A stretch of DNA of 33,730 nucleotides from Treponema sp. (GTDB taxonomy: Bacteria > Spirochaetota > Spirochaetia > Treponematales > Breznakiellaceae). Positions 18,082-26,210 of the stretch are shown here, piece after piece. The stretch covers positions 1 through 33,730 of the forward strand of contig JAITHL010000102.1 in assembly GCA_031279975.1 (NCBI GenBank). The letters are read 5' to 3'. The first letter of the stretch is position 1; each line of letters starts with the position of its first letter. Under the pieces are notes generated by a model. That model saw nothing but the letters and a program-made list of their open reading frames with translations, made no database searches and was not told the origin of the DNA. The position numbers and the translations under genes were made by a program.

Positions 18082-18475
18082 AAAACCGCGATTGGGGCGC
18101 GGAACTCCAGAGCCGTTCCAATTCATAAAAGGAACGGGATTTTTCCGTCATCAGATGGATTACCACCCCGCCCATATCCACAGAGCGCCATTCATCCTCT
18201 GGCAGGGTTTTACGGCGGCTGCGGAAAATCGTAAGCCCCCGTTCCTGGGCATATTCCTTTATGTGCCGCAACAGCCCCTGTACATGGGTATGGCTGGTAA
18301 TCGTGGCAATAACAAAAAAATCAGTCCAGGCGTTCAGTTCCCGCAGGTCCAGGACCGCCACATCGGCCCCCTTATGATCCCGGAGGAGGGCCCCCATCTC
18401 CTGGGCAAGGGCCGGATAATCCAGGACGCCCTCCGGCGGGGAAGCGGCGTTATCCTTCATTAACATACCGTCCAT
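18080..18475 (-). CDS. rsfS: Ribosomal silencing factor RsfS
   Basis: KGADVAVLDLRELNAWTDFFVIATITSHTHVQGLLRHIKEYA...DEWRSVDMGGVVIHLMTEKSRSFYELERLW. Confidence 0.95.
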   Translation of the reverse strand: MDGMLMKDNAASPPEGVLDYPALAQEMGALLRDHKGADVAVLDLRELNAWTDFFVIATITSHTHVQGLLRHIKEYAQERGLTIFRSRRKTLPEDEWRSVDMGGVVIHLMTEKSRSFYELERLWSSAPQSRF

Positions 18476-19664
18476 TAAAATCCTTTCCGATTATCAGGGT
18501 GAAATCGGATTTATATTCAAAATTCTGGAACTGCATCCCCATATCAGGGCTGACTTCCTCCGGTACGGGGTCTTCAAAGCGGATATTGGTACAGCGGATA
18601 ATATCCGCAAAATTTTTAACCATCTCTTCATAGCCCGAATGGTCTATAATTTCCGTGGCCGTATAATCGTTCCGGTCCGCGTTCCCAATGGAGATAACGT
18701 CGTAGCCGAAACTCCGCAACAGGTCCGCGGTCCTTCCCGCAAGGCCCGGCGCGCCTGTGCCGTTGAGTATCTCCACCGTAAAAACCCGGTCCGTCAGGGA
18801 ACCCTCAACCTGCCGGGTAAGCACCCCCATCACCTGTATAACTATCTGTTTTATCAGGCTGCCGTCAAAATGGGGAAAAAGCAAGACCTGGCCGGAAACC
18901 TCCCGGGCGCTTCCCCCGACGGAATTGATATTGATCCGGTCCGTTTCTATGACGGCTAATTCATCAAATAACCGCATTTGGGTCCGTTGGTTCATCCCGG
19001 TTTTAATGAAGGATTGAAACATCCGGGAAACGGCGGGATTTTTCAAAGCGTCATTCTTTTCCCCCAGCCGTTTAATAAGCCCCAGGAAAAAGCGCTGCCG
19101 CCGAAAGGTAACAATATCGCCGTCCTCTTCCAAAAGCCGGTAGGTAATGTATACCTTGGCCTTATCCCCATCGAGCCGGGTAACCCCCGACGGAAAGAGC
19201 GCCGGCGACGCCTCATCGTACACCGCCACCCAGGAGGGGATAAATATCTCCACACCCTCAATAAGATCCACCAATTTTCCCAGGTTCTCCAGGGTAATAA
19301 CAAGGGTAAAGTTGACCTCAACCCCCAAGAGGTTCTCCACCTCCGACTCAAAGGCCCCGGCTCTCTGGGGGTCATAGATCGCGTCGATACGGCTGACCCG
19401 GTTGTTCTTGATAATGAGCCCCAGCTCCCCGGGAATATCAAATATGGCGGCCCGTTTGGTCGCCGAATAGTACATCAATACATAGGAGGCCAAGGGTTTG
19501 CCCGCGTCTTCAATGATAAAGAGGGTATTTATCACCCGGTCCCCGGATATGGCTTCTATGGGGTCCTGTCTGAGGGCGGTAATCGTAAAAAGAATCCCCC
19601 CCACCAAGAGGGCCACTATGACCGCAAGCAACAAGGCGCTAATATCAATGCTGTTTCGTCTCAA
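18450..19664 (-). CDS. LytR-CpsA-Psr (LCP)-like protein with LytR_C-like tail; TTG start
   Basis: N-terminal TM; GLIIKNNRVSRIDAIYDPQRAGAFESEVENLLGVEVNFTLVITLENLGKLVDLIEGVEIF; VEILNGTGAPGLAGRTADLLRSFGYDVISIGNADRNDYTATEII; TTG start overlaps the nadD stop, AGGAG upstream. Confidence 0.8.
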   Translation of the reverse strand: MRRNSIDISALLLAVIVALLVGGILFTITALRQDPIEAISGDRVINTLFIIEDAGKPLASYVLMYYSATKRAAIFDIPGELGLIIKNNRVSRIDAIYDPQRAGAFESEVENLLGVEVNFTLVITLENLGKLVDLIEGVEIFIPSWVAVYDEASPALFPSGVTRLDGDKAKVYITYRLLEEDGDIVTFRRQRFFLGLIKRLGEKNDALKNPAVSRMFQSFIKTGMNQRTQMRLFDELAVIETDRININSVGGSAREVSGQVLLFPHFDGSLIKQIVIQVMGVLTRQVEGSLTDRVFTVEILNGTGAPGLAGRTADLLRSFGYDVISIGNADRNDYTATEIIDHSGYEEMVKNFADIIRCTNIRFEDPVPEEVSPDMGMQFQNFEYKSDFTLIIGKDFNGRYVNEG

Positions 19665-20833
19665 CTGATGCTCCTGTTTCGCATGGTCTTCAAGAGACGC
19701 AGGGTGCCCTCCGAGGGGGTATACCGGCGGGAGCGCAGATAGGCGACAGCGTCTTCCAGCACCGCGGTAAACAGGCTGTCCAGATCGCCGTAGCGATCCG
19801 TATCCCGTAATTCCTCCTTAATGCCGCTCCGGGTCATCTCGATTTTATCGGCGATATAGACGATCTTCGCCAGATTCCCCATGCCGGGCCGCCCAGTGGT
19901 ATGATCCCGGATGGCTTCCAGAATCTCCTCATCCTCAACCTGAAAATACTCCCGCGCCATGGCCGCCCCGGCGCGGGCGTGTAAGAGGGAAGGTTTTTCC
20001 TGTTCCAGTTTGGTAATGCTCAGGCCGTCCCGTTTTGCCCAGGCCCGCAATTCCTCTTCAGGCAGGGCCTTTGCCATATCATGGGCAATGCCCGCAAGGT
20101 AGCCCTTTTCAGGAACCAAGCCGAATCGGAGGCAGAGATCGTGGCTGAGGACCGCGGTACTGCGGGAATGGAGAAAGCGGGAAGCGCCGGACATGGCCCG
20201 CACCGCCGCTTCCACCCGGACAATGAGCGGCCCCAGGTCCGGCGCTTCCGCCTGACGGGGGGCATACCCGTAGAGCCGGCGTTCCTCAATAATGAACCGG
20301 GCGCCTTCCGGCACCAGGTAACGCCAATTCACCTGGGCTTGAATCTTATACCGGATGGCGCTAGAGGAGAGATCGATAATGCCGTTTTCAAGCTGTTTGC
20401 CAGGATAGGGAAAGGGGGCCGGTTTTGAGGATATACGGCGGGCGATGATGATATCCGTTTGGGCGATAATATCCTCAAAACGCCGCCATTGGGAAAAACC
20501 CGCGGCCAGATCATCCCCCACAATGAGCCCCGGCTTCCCGGCGGGCCGGTACCGCCGGACCAGGTCCTCAACGGTATCAATGGTATACGAAATACCCTTC
20601 CGCTTGAGCTCGCAATCGTCAATAATAATACGGGGGTCCAGGGGAATCGCGGCGGCCAGCATATCCAAACGATCCGCCGCGGAGGCGTCTTGGGCGTGGG
20701 GCTTAAAGGGAGAGTTGAAGGCGGGAACCAAAATAATCCGGTCGTACCCAAGGGTTGTAAGCACCGTATCCGCCAGGTATAAATGGCCCAGGTGTACCGG
20801 ATCAAAACTGCCCCCCAGGATCGCCAATTTCAC
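19661..20833 (-). CDS. nadD: Bifunctional NadD (nicotinate-nucleotide adenylyltransferase) / YqeK-type HD hydrolase fusion
   Basis: N-term MKLAILGGSFDPVHLGHLYLA...VGDDLAAGFSQW...SSSAIRY; C-term HD-like HSRSTAVLSHDLCLRFGL, LAGIAHDMAKALP, DHTTGRPGMGNLAKIVYIADKIE. Confidence 0.93.
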   Translation of the reverse strand: MKLAILGGSFDPVHLGHLYLADTVLTTLGYDRIILVPAFNSPFKPHAQDASAADRLDMLAAAIPLDPRIIIDDCELKRKGISYTIDTVEDLVRRYRPAGKPGLIVGDDLAAGFSQWRRFEDIIAQTDIIIARRISSKPAPFPYPGKQLENGIIDLSSSAIRYKIQAQVNWRYLVPEGARFIIEERRLYGYAPRQAEAPDLGPLIVRVEAAVRAMSGASRFLHSRSTAVLSHDLCLRFGLVPEKGYLAGIAHDMAKALPEEELRAWAKRDGLSITKLEQEKPSLLHARAGAAMAREYFQVEDEEILEAIRDHTTGRPGMGNLAKIVYIADKIEMTRSGIKEELRDTDRYGDLDSLFTAVLEDAVAYLRSRRYTPSEGTLRLLKTMRNRSIS

Positions 20834-21846
20834 GGCCCCGCCTCCTCCGGCGGCTGATCCAGACCGGCCGCCAGCTTGCCGACCGCCCCGGACAGCTCGG
20901 CAAGGCCCTCCCCGGAAAAAACTGAAATTCCGTATACCTGTTCCTGGGGATACCGCTCCCGCAGTTCCGCCAGGCGCGCCGGGGCATCCTCCAGATCGGT
21001 CTTCGTTCCCGCCAGTATGCGGGGTTTTTGAATAAGTTCCGGCGAAAACCGGCTCAATTCAGTATACAGTATATCAAAGGCTGCTTGATAGGCGCCGTCC
21101 CCCAGGTCGATTAAAAAAACCAGCCCCCTGGTCCGGGCAATATGCTTTAAAAACCGTACCCCCAAGCCCGCGCCGTCAGACGCCCCTTGGATAAGGCCGG
21201 GAATGTCCGCCAGAACAATATCCTGATCATCCAGCCGCAGGACCCCCAGATTGGGTATCTTGGTGGTAAAGGGATAGGGGGCGATCTTCGGGCGGGCGTT
21301 GGTAAACCGGTCCAGCAGCGAAGACTTTCCCGCATTGGGCAGCCCCACCAGGCCAATATCCGCAAGTATCCGCAACTCAACCCGGAGCCGCCGCTGTTCT
21401 CCCTGTTTTCCCGGCAGGGCCTTCCGGGGCGCCCGGTTGACTGGGGATTTGAAACGCGCATTCCCCCAGCCTCCGTTTCCACCCCGGAGCAAAACAAAAC
21501 TCCCCCGCTCCGTACCAAAATCCCGGATAAACGCCCCGGTTTCAGCGTCCCGCAACACGGTTCCCGGGGGAACCGGAACCACCGCGTCCGCGCCGTCACG
21601 TCCATGCCGCTCTGAACCCTCCCCGTCCCGGCCGTTTTCCGCCTTAAACGCCTGCTTATACCGCAGGTGGGCCAGGGTGCGCAGGTTCCGCCGTACCGTA
21701 AAAACCACATCCCCGCCCCGGCCTCCGTCTCCGCCGGCAGGTCCGCCACGGGGAACATACTTTTCCCGCCGGAAACTTACGCAACCGTTCCCGCCGTTCC
21801 CCGAGGAGACCAGGATAAGGGCTTCATCCGCGAATTTATCCACCAC
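20830..21846 (-). CDS. obgE: GTPase Obg/CgtA
   Basis: Glycine-rich N-term SSGNGGNGCVSFRREKYVPRGGPAGGDGGRGGDVVF; DIGLVGLPNAGKSSLLDRFTNARPKIAPYPFTT; ADIPGLIQGASDGAGLG. Confidence 0.98.
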   Translation of the reverse strand: MVDKFADEALILVSSGNGGNGCVSFRREKYVPRGGPAGGDGGRGGDVVFTVRRNLRTLAHLRYKQAFKAENGRDGEGSERHGRDGADAVVPVPPGTVLRDAETGAFIRDFGTERGSFVLLRGGNGGWGNARFKSPVNRAPRKALPGKQGEQRRLRVELRILADIGLVGLPNAGKSSLLDRFTNARPKIAPYPFTTKIPNLGVLRLDDQDIVLADIPGLIQGASDGAGLGVRFLKHIARTRGLVFLIDLGDGAYQAAFDILYTELSRFSPELIQKPRILAGTKTDLEDAPARLAELRERYPQEQVYGISVFSGEGLAELSGAVGKLAAGLDQPPEEAGP

Positions 21847-22021
21847 GTATCATGGGCCAATTGCAAAACCCGCTTGGCTTTGCGGCTTCCTTAAAGCAAG
21901 GATAGGAGACTGGTTTGCCGGACCGGAGGCCCGGTAATACAGTCCTGCGGTTTTCCGGCTCAAGCCTTACAAAACCGCGTTTTTAAATGGAAGTCGGGTA
22001 ACGCCTGAAGGTATTGCCCAA
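21847..22021. repeat. Composite short-palindrome region between rpmA and obgE
   Basis: Nested palindromes such as GACTG..CCGGACC-GGA-GGCCCGG..CAGTC (21908-21944) and gcaaaacccgcttggctttgc (~21863). Confidence 0.5.
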
Positions 22022-22160
22022 CCCTAGGTAACGCTGATTAATTCGAATGTATCAAAAGAGTCCACTGATTAACACTGATTTTCACGGAATTAAAAACCTA
22101 TAACCGGCGGTAATCCGTGGACCTTGTTAAAAAGCCGGTTTAATCAGCGCTTCCCTTGTA
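22022..22160. repeat. Family A element, copy A3
   Basis: ccctaggtaacgctgattaattcg ... aatccgtggaccttgttaaaaagccggtttaatcagcgcttcccttgta. Confidence 0.75.
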
Positions 22161-22213
22161 GTAAGAAACGGTTTTCCCCTGAAACGCGCCCGCGGCAAGG
22201 CCGGATACGGACG

Positions 22214-22477
22214 CTATTCGGCCCCGCCCGCTGGAATAATCTCCGCCAGCTTCCGGCCTTTGCGCCGGGTAAAGGAGACTGTTCCGTTCACCAAAGCAAA
22301 AAGGGTATAATCCCCCCCGCATCCCACATGGGCGCCGGGATGAATCTTGGTACCCCGCTGCCGCATGATAATGGTCCCCGCCTTTACCACGGAACCGCTG
22401 GATGCTTTAATACCCAGGTATTGGGGATTTGAATCACGCCCATTTTTCGCGCCGCTTCCGCCCCGTTTTCGCGCCAT
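22214..22477 (-). CDS. rpmA: 50S ribosomal protein L27
   Basis: [71 protein letters not shown]. Confidence 0.98.
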   Translation of the reverse strand: MARKRGGSGAKNGRDSNPQYLGIKASSGSVVKAGTIIMRQRGTKIHPGAHVGCGGDYTLFALVNGTVSFTRRKGRKLAEIIPAGGAE

Positions 22478-22478
22478 A

Positions 22479-22811
22479 TTACTTCCTCCTCTGTATTCGC
22501 AGGGTACAGTACTCAGGATAAAGCTCGGAAACCGATTGAAGCCCGTTAATCAAAAAAGCTCCCGCGCCTTTGAGAAAATCCTTCCCTTCCGGGGAATAGC
22601 GGGTTTCCATACAAAAGCGCCCCCGTTCCGCCGCGCCGCCCCGCAGTTGTATCCCCTCCTGCTCTGCAAGGGTTCTAAAGGCTGTTCCGGCAAGAATTGA
22701 AACCGCCGCGCATACAATATCCCTGCCAGCGGCTCCCGCATAGGCGTGGCCGCGAACCGTACAGGACCGCAACAGCCCCGCTTCATCAAAGGCCGCGTCG
22801 ATCTCTATCAT
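22479..22811 (-). CDS. prp: Ribosomal-processing cysteine protease Prp (YsxB family)
   Basis: [20 protein letters not shown], the family His/Cys motif; located between rplU and rpmA. Confidence 0.93.
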   Translation of the reverse strand: MIEIDAAFDEAGLLRSCTVRGHAYAGAAGRDIVCAAVSILAGTAFRTLAEQEGIQLRGGAAERGRFCMETRYSPEGKDFLKGAGAFLINGLQSVSELYPEYCTLRIQRRK

Positions 22812-22816
22812 GCGGT

Positions 22817-23137
22817 CTATACCCCGCCAATGTCCTCAATCTTAATGATCGAATAGTTCTGACGATGCCCCTGTTTCCGGCGGTAATCCTTTTTAGGTTT
22901 ATACTTAAATACGATGATCTTTTTGCCCTTTTCATGGGCAACCAGGGTGGCGGAAACCTTCGCCCCCGGCACATAGGGGGCGCCCAGGGTAACCGGCCCG
23001 TCCCCCCCGGAGGAAAGCAACAACACCCGGTCGATTTCCAGCGCGGAACCGACTTCCTGGGCAATCCGGTCAACCTGTAGGCGGACGCCTTTCTCCGCTT
23101 TATACTGTTTTCCCTTAAATTCTACCAATGCGTACAT
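22817..23137 (-). CDS. rplU: 50S ribosomal protein L21
   Basis: MYALVEFKGKQYKAEKGVRLQVDRI...VSATLVAHEKGKKIIVFKYKPKKDYRRKQGHRQNYSIIKIEDI. Confidence 0.97.
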   Translation of the reverse strand: MYALVEFKGKQYKAEKGVRLQVDRIAQEVGSALEIDRVLLLSSGGDGPVTLGAPYVPGAKVSATLVAHEKGKKIIVFKYKPKKDYRRKQGHRQNYSIIKIEDIGGV

Positions 23138-23164
23138 AGTCTCTTATCCTTCATCCTATAAAAA

Positions 23165-23291
23165 CTAGGGCGGCGCTGATTAATGCGGTATTTTACCAAA
23201 GTCCACGGATTTAAGAGCCTCTAACCGGCGTTAATCCGCGCAATCAGCGCCCCTTCCTTCTGATAGCGCCCCATTCATCAGCGCCGCCCCA
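23165..23291. repeat. Family A element, copy A4 (rearranged right end)
   Basis: ctagggcggcgctgattaatgcgg...accggcgttaatccgcgcaatcagcgcc...catcagcgccgcccc. Confidence 0.7.
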
Positions 23292-23351
23292 GGGGTCCCT
23301 TATACCGCATAAGAGAGGAGGAAGTCAAGGCCCGGCCAAAAGGCTCCCACG

Positions 23352-23463
23352 GTCAACAACTTAAGAAATGAGGAAAGGGGAAGTTGCGCCCTACCCCCTC
23401 AACAGGGGCTCTGCCCCCGTAACGCCCCCGCCGGAGGGCCGAAAGGCCCCCCGGTCCCCCCTT
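23352..23463 (+). repeat. GC-rich repeat family E, copy E2, with shared flank gtcaacaacttaaga
   Basis: gtcaacaacttaaga at 23352-23366 and ggggctctgcccccgtaacgcccccgccggagggccgaaaggccccccggtcccccctt ending at 23463. Confidence 0.85.
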
Positions 23464-23474
23464 CCCCTGCCGGG

Positions 23475-25253
23475 CTACATGGTTTCCAGGAAGGGAATAT
23501 TGAGCAGGCCCAGGGCGTCCCGGAGGACCCGCAGTATTCCTTGGCACAGGGCAAGCCGGGGGTGGCGTAACGCCGGGTTTTCCCCGCTGAGGATGGGACA
23601 GTCATGGTAAAAACGGCTGAATGATTTAGCGAGTTCATAGACATAGGCGGCCAGTATCGAGGGGTCCAGCTTGGCGGCGGCGGCGGCGGCGGTTTCCGGG
23701 TAGGAGGCGAGCAGCTTGAGGAGTTCCCATTCCCGGTCTCCAGTCAAGAGCGCCGTATCCGGCTTGTCCGCGAGGCCGCCCTGTTCCGCGGCCCTATGGA
23801 GCAGGGCGGACAACCGGGCGCCCGTATATTGCAGGTAGGGTCCGGTATTACCGTTAAAGGAAAGGGATTCCTTGGGATTAAAGAGCATATCCTTCGCCGG
23901 GGAGGCCGCCAGGAGGTAGTAGTGGAGCGCGCCCAGGGCAACCTTCTCAGCCACCGCCTCTGGATCCCCCACCGCTTCCTCCCGGTCTTTATCCTGTATC
24001 TCTTGCAAGGCCAGGTCCCGCAGATCATCCAGGAGATCATCCGCGTCAACCACCGTTCCTTCCCGGCTTTTCATTTTCCCTTCCGGCAGGTTCACCATAC
24101 CGTAGGAAAGGTGGTAAAGATTTTCAGCCCACGTATAGCCGAGTTTTTTCAAGATGCTGAAGAGGGCCTGAAAATGATACCGCTGTTCCGAACCCACCAC
24201 AAAGATCAGCCGGTGAAAGGGCCAGTCCTTATGCCGGTATAGGGCGGTGCCAATATCCTGGGTAATATAGATAGACGTGCCGTCCTGTCGCAACAGCGCC
24301 TTTTTATCCAGATTCTCGCCGGACAGGTCCGCCATAACCGCGCCGCCGGCCTCCTGGTAAAAAACGCCCCGATCCAGCCCCCGCAGGACCTCCGCTTTTC
24401 CCTCCAGATAGGTCTGGCTTTCAAAATAATAACGGTCAAAGAAAACCCCGGTGCGCCGGTAGGTCTCTTGCATCCCCTCCACGGCCCAGGCGTTCATCTG
24501 TTTCCACAGCGCCGTTGTTTCCGCGTCCCCCGCCTCCCAGCGGCGGAGCATTTCCAGTGCCCGCGCTTCCGCGGCGGGGTTCTCCCGGCTGAGGGCGTGA
24601 AAGCGGACATACCAATCCCCCACAAAACGGTCGCCCTTCACTCCCTCGGACGCGGGGGTTTTCCCCTGGCCGAAGAGCTGATAGGCCAGCATGGATTTAC
24701 AGATATGCGCCCCCCGGTCGTTGAAGATGCATACCTTCAGAACCTCCGCGCCGCAGGCGGCAAGGAGGCGGGAGACGCTCTCCCCCAGGGCGCCGTTCCG
24801 CAGATGCCCCAGATGCAGGGGTTTATTGGTATTCGGGCTGGAAAACTCAACCATGATCCGGAGGCCCGCCAAGGGCCCGGGGTGGCCGCCCCCCCCCGGC
24901 GCGGCGGCGTCTTCCCCAAGGACCTTTGCCAGGATACGGGCCGCCGCCTTCCCCCGATCCAGCAATACATTTAAATAGGGACCCTGGGGAACAAACGTAC
25001 CAGCGGCCCCATCCTCCCCCGGCGCTTCACCGGCCAAGGTCCGGGCCAGGTCCTGGGCTATCCGCTGGGGCGGCTTGCGCAGGGCCTTAGCGGCGTTGAA
25101 CAGGGGAAAGCCCAGGTCCCCAAATTCCGGTTGCGGGGGAAATTCAGCGGCCAGTTCCGATTCCAGTATACGCCCTTCAAGCCCCTGTTCCGCCAAGAGG
25201 CGGTTCAAGGCCCGGGCAATCCGCGTTTTCCAAGGATAGATAAAATCCTGCAT
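23475..25253 (-). CDS. argS: Arginyl-tRNA synthetase (start revised from the 25280 ORF start)
   Basis: VEFSSPNTNKPLHLGHLRNGALGESVSRLL; GMVNLPEGKMKSREGTVV; MQDFIYPW start preceded by gaaggaagtgt. Confidence 0.97.
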   Translation of the reverse strand: MQDFIYPWKTRIARALNRLLAEQGLEGRILESELAAEFPPQPEFGDLGFPLFNAAKALRKPPQRIAQDLARTLAGEAPGEDGAAGTFVPQGPYLNVLLDRGKAAARILAKVLGEDAAAPGGGGHPGPLAGLRIMVEFSSPNTNKPLHLGHLRNGALGESVSRLLAACGAEVLKVCIFNDRGAHICKSMLAYQLFGQGKTPASEGVKGDRFVGDWYVRFHALSRENPAAEARALEMLRRWEAGDAETTALWKQMNAWAVEGMQETYRRTGVFFDRYYFESQTYLEGKAEVLRGLDRGVFYQEAGGAVMADLSGENLDKKALLRQDGTSIYITQDIGTALYRHKDWPFHRLIFVVGSEQRYHFQALFSILKKLGYTWAENLYHLSYGMVNLPEGKMKSREGTVVDADDLLDDLRDLALQEIQDKDREEAVGDPEAVAEKVALGALHYYLLAASPAKDMLFNPKESLSFNGNTGPYLQYTGARLSALLHRAAEQGGLADKPDTALLTGDREWELLKLLASYPETAAAAAAKLDPSILAAYVYELAKSFSRFYHDCPILSGENPALRHPRLALCQGILRVLRDALGLLNIPFLETM

Positions 25254-25286
25254 ACACTTCCTTCTCTGCGGGGGCCTCAAGCCACT

Positions 25287-25365
25287 GTCAACAACTTAAG
25301 AGAGCGGGGGTTCTACCCCCGCAACGCCCCCGCCGGGGGGCCGAAAGGCCCCCCGGTCCCCCCTT
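25287..25365 (+). repeat. GC-rich repeat family E, copy E3, with shared flank gtcaacaacttaaga
   Basis: gtcaacaacttaaga at 25287-25301 and cgggggttctacccccgcaacgcccccgccggggggccgaaaggccccccggtccccccttt. Confidence 0.88.
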
Positions 25366-25392
25366 TTTGTTAAAATACTGCCCGGCGATTCA

Positions 25393-26208
25393 TTAGGGGT
25401 CAAAACATCCCAGGAGCGCGATCATACGGGTATAGGCGGCGCCTTCCCGCCTGAATGAGCCAAGCCGTTCATCGGTAAAGGTACAATCTTCACAAACCGC
25501 GATATGCCCGACCCCCGCGTTGGCCAAAAGCCGGGCATTGGCCGCCTGAAGGTTGATATAATACGCGGGCGGCTCAGAGTAGTTTAACGGCTGGGGCGCA
25601 CGCCGCGTTACCGGCCCCAGGGGATAGGCCCCGCCGGTTCCGCCAAATTCCGCTTCAAACGCCTCAGCCCGTTCAGCATCCACCCGGTAACAGCAGCCCC
25701 GGATACAGGGGCCGAGTACGGCGGCCATATCGGCGCTCCGGCTGCCCCAGCGTTCCCCCATGATCCGGAGCGCTTCCAAAACAATGCCGGTCCCCCGCCA
25801 GCCGGAGTGGAGCAGCGCAAAAGGTCCGGGCCCGCCCGCGGCGCTCTTCCGGGTATCATACAAAAAAACCGGAAGACAGTCCGCCACGGTAACTGAAAGG
25901 CTTATCCGGCGGTCCGCGGCAACCAGGCCGTCCCCGGCAAGCGCCCGGTCCGCCAGCCCGCCGTCCACAGTCTGGACCTCCCGTGAATGCCGCTGCCTGC
26001 ACCCATACACCGCGGCGCCGTCCTTGCCCAGGGAGCGGAACAGGGCTTCCCGCTGGGGAGTATCCTTCCCGCCGTCATACAGCATATCCCCCGCGGCGCG
26101 GGATGAAATGAGGCATCCCATCCCCGGAACCGCCGCCCCCTCAAAAACAAAGGGAAACCGGGCATATCCCGGGGAAAATTCCAAGCGAAAAAAATACAGC
26201 CGGCTCAT
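25393..26208 (-). CDS. pgeF: PgeF/YfiH-family (laccase-domain) protein, likely purine nucleoside-active enzyme
   Basis: QRHSREVQTVDGG..., ISLSVTVADCLPVFLYD, FALLHSGWRGTGIVLEAL, GPCIRGCCYRVD, CTFTDERLGSFRREGAAYTRMIALLG. Confidence 0.93.
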   Translation of the reverse strand: MSRLYFFRLEFSPGYARFPFVFEGAAVPGMGCLISSRAAGDMLYDGGKDTPQREALFRSLGKDGAAVYGCRQRHSREVQTVDGGLADRALAGDGLVAADRRISLSVTVADCLPVFLYDTRKSAAGGPGPFALLHSGWRGTGIVLEALRIMGERWGSRSADMAAVLGPCIRGCCYRVDAERAEAFEAEFGGTGGAYPLGPVTRRAPQPLNYSEPPAYYINLQAANARLLANAGVGHIAVCEDCTFTDERLGSFRREGAAYTRMIALLGCFDP

Positions 26209-26210
26209 GC

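Noticed and set aside
17803-18126. 107-aa Arg/His-rich minus-strand ORF opposite the acidic tract
   Set aside because: Complement of GAC/GAT repeats; low-complexity by construction.
18978-19742. 254-aa plus-strand ORF opposite the LCP-like gene
   Set aside because: Antisense shadow of a coding gene within a coherent minus-strand operon.
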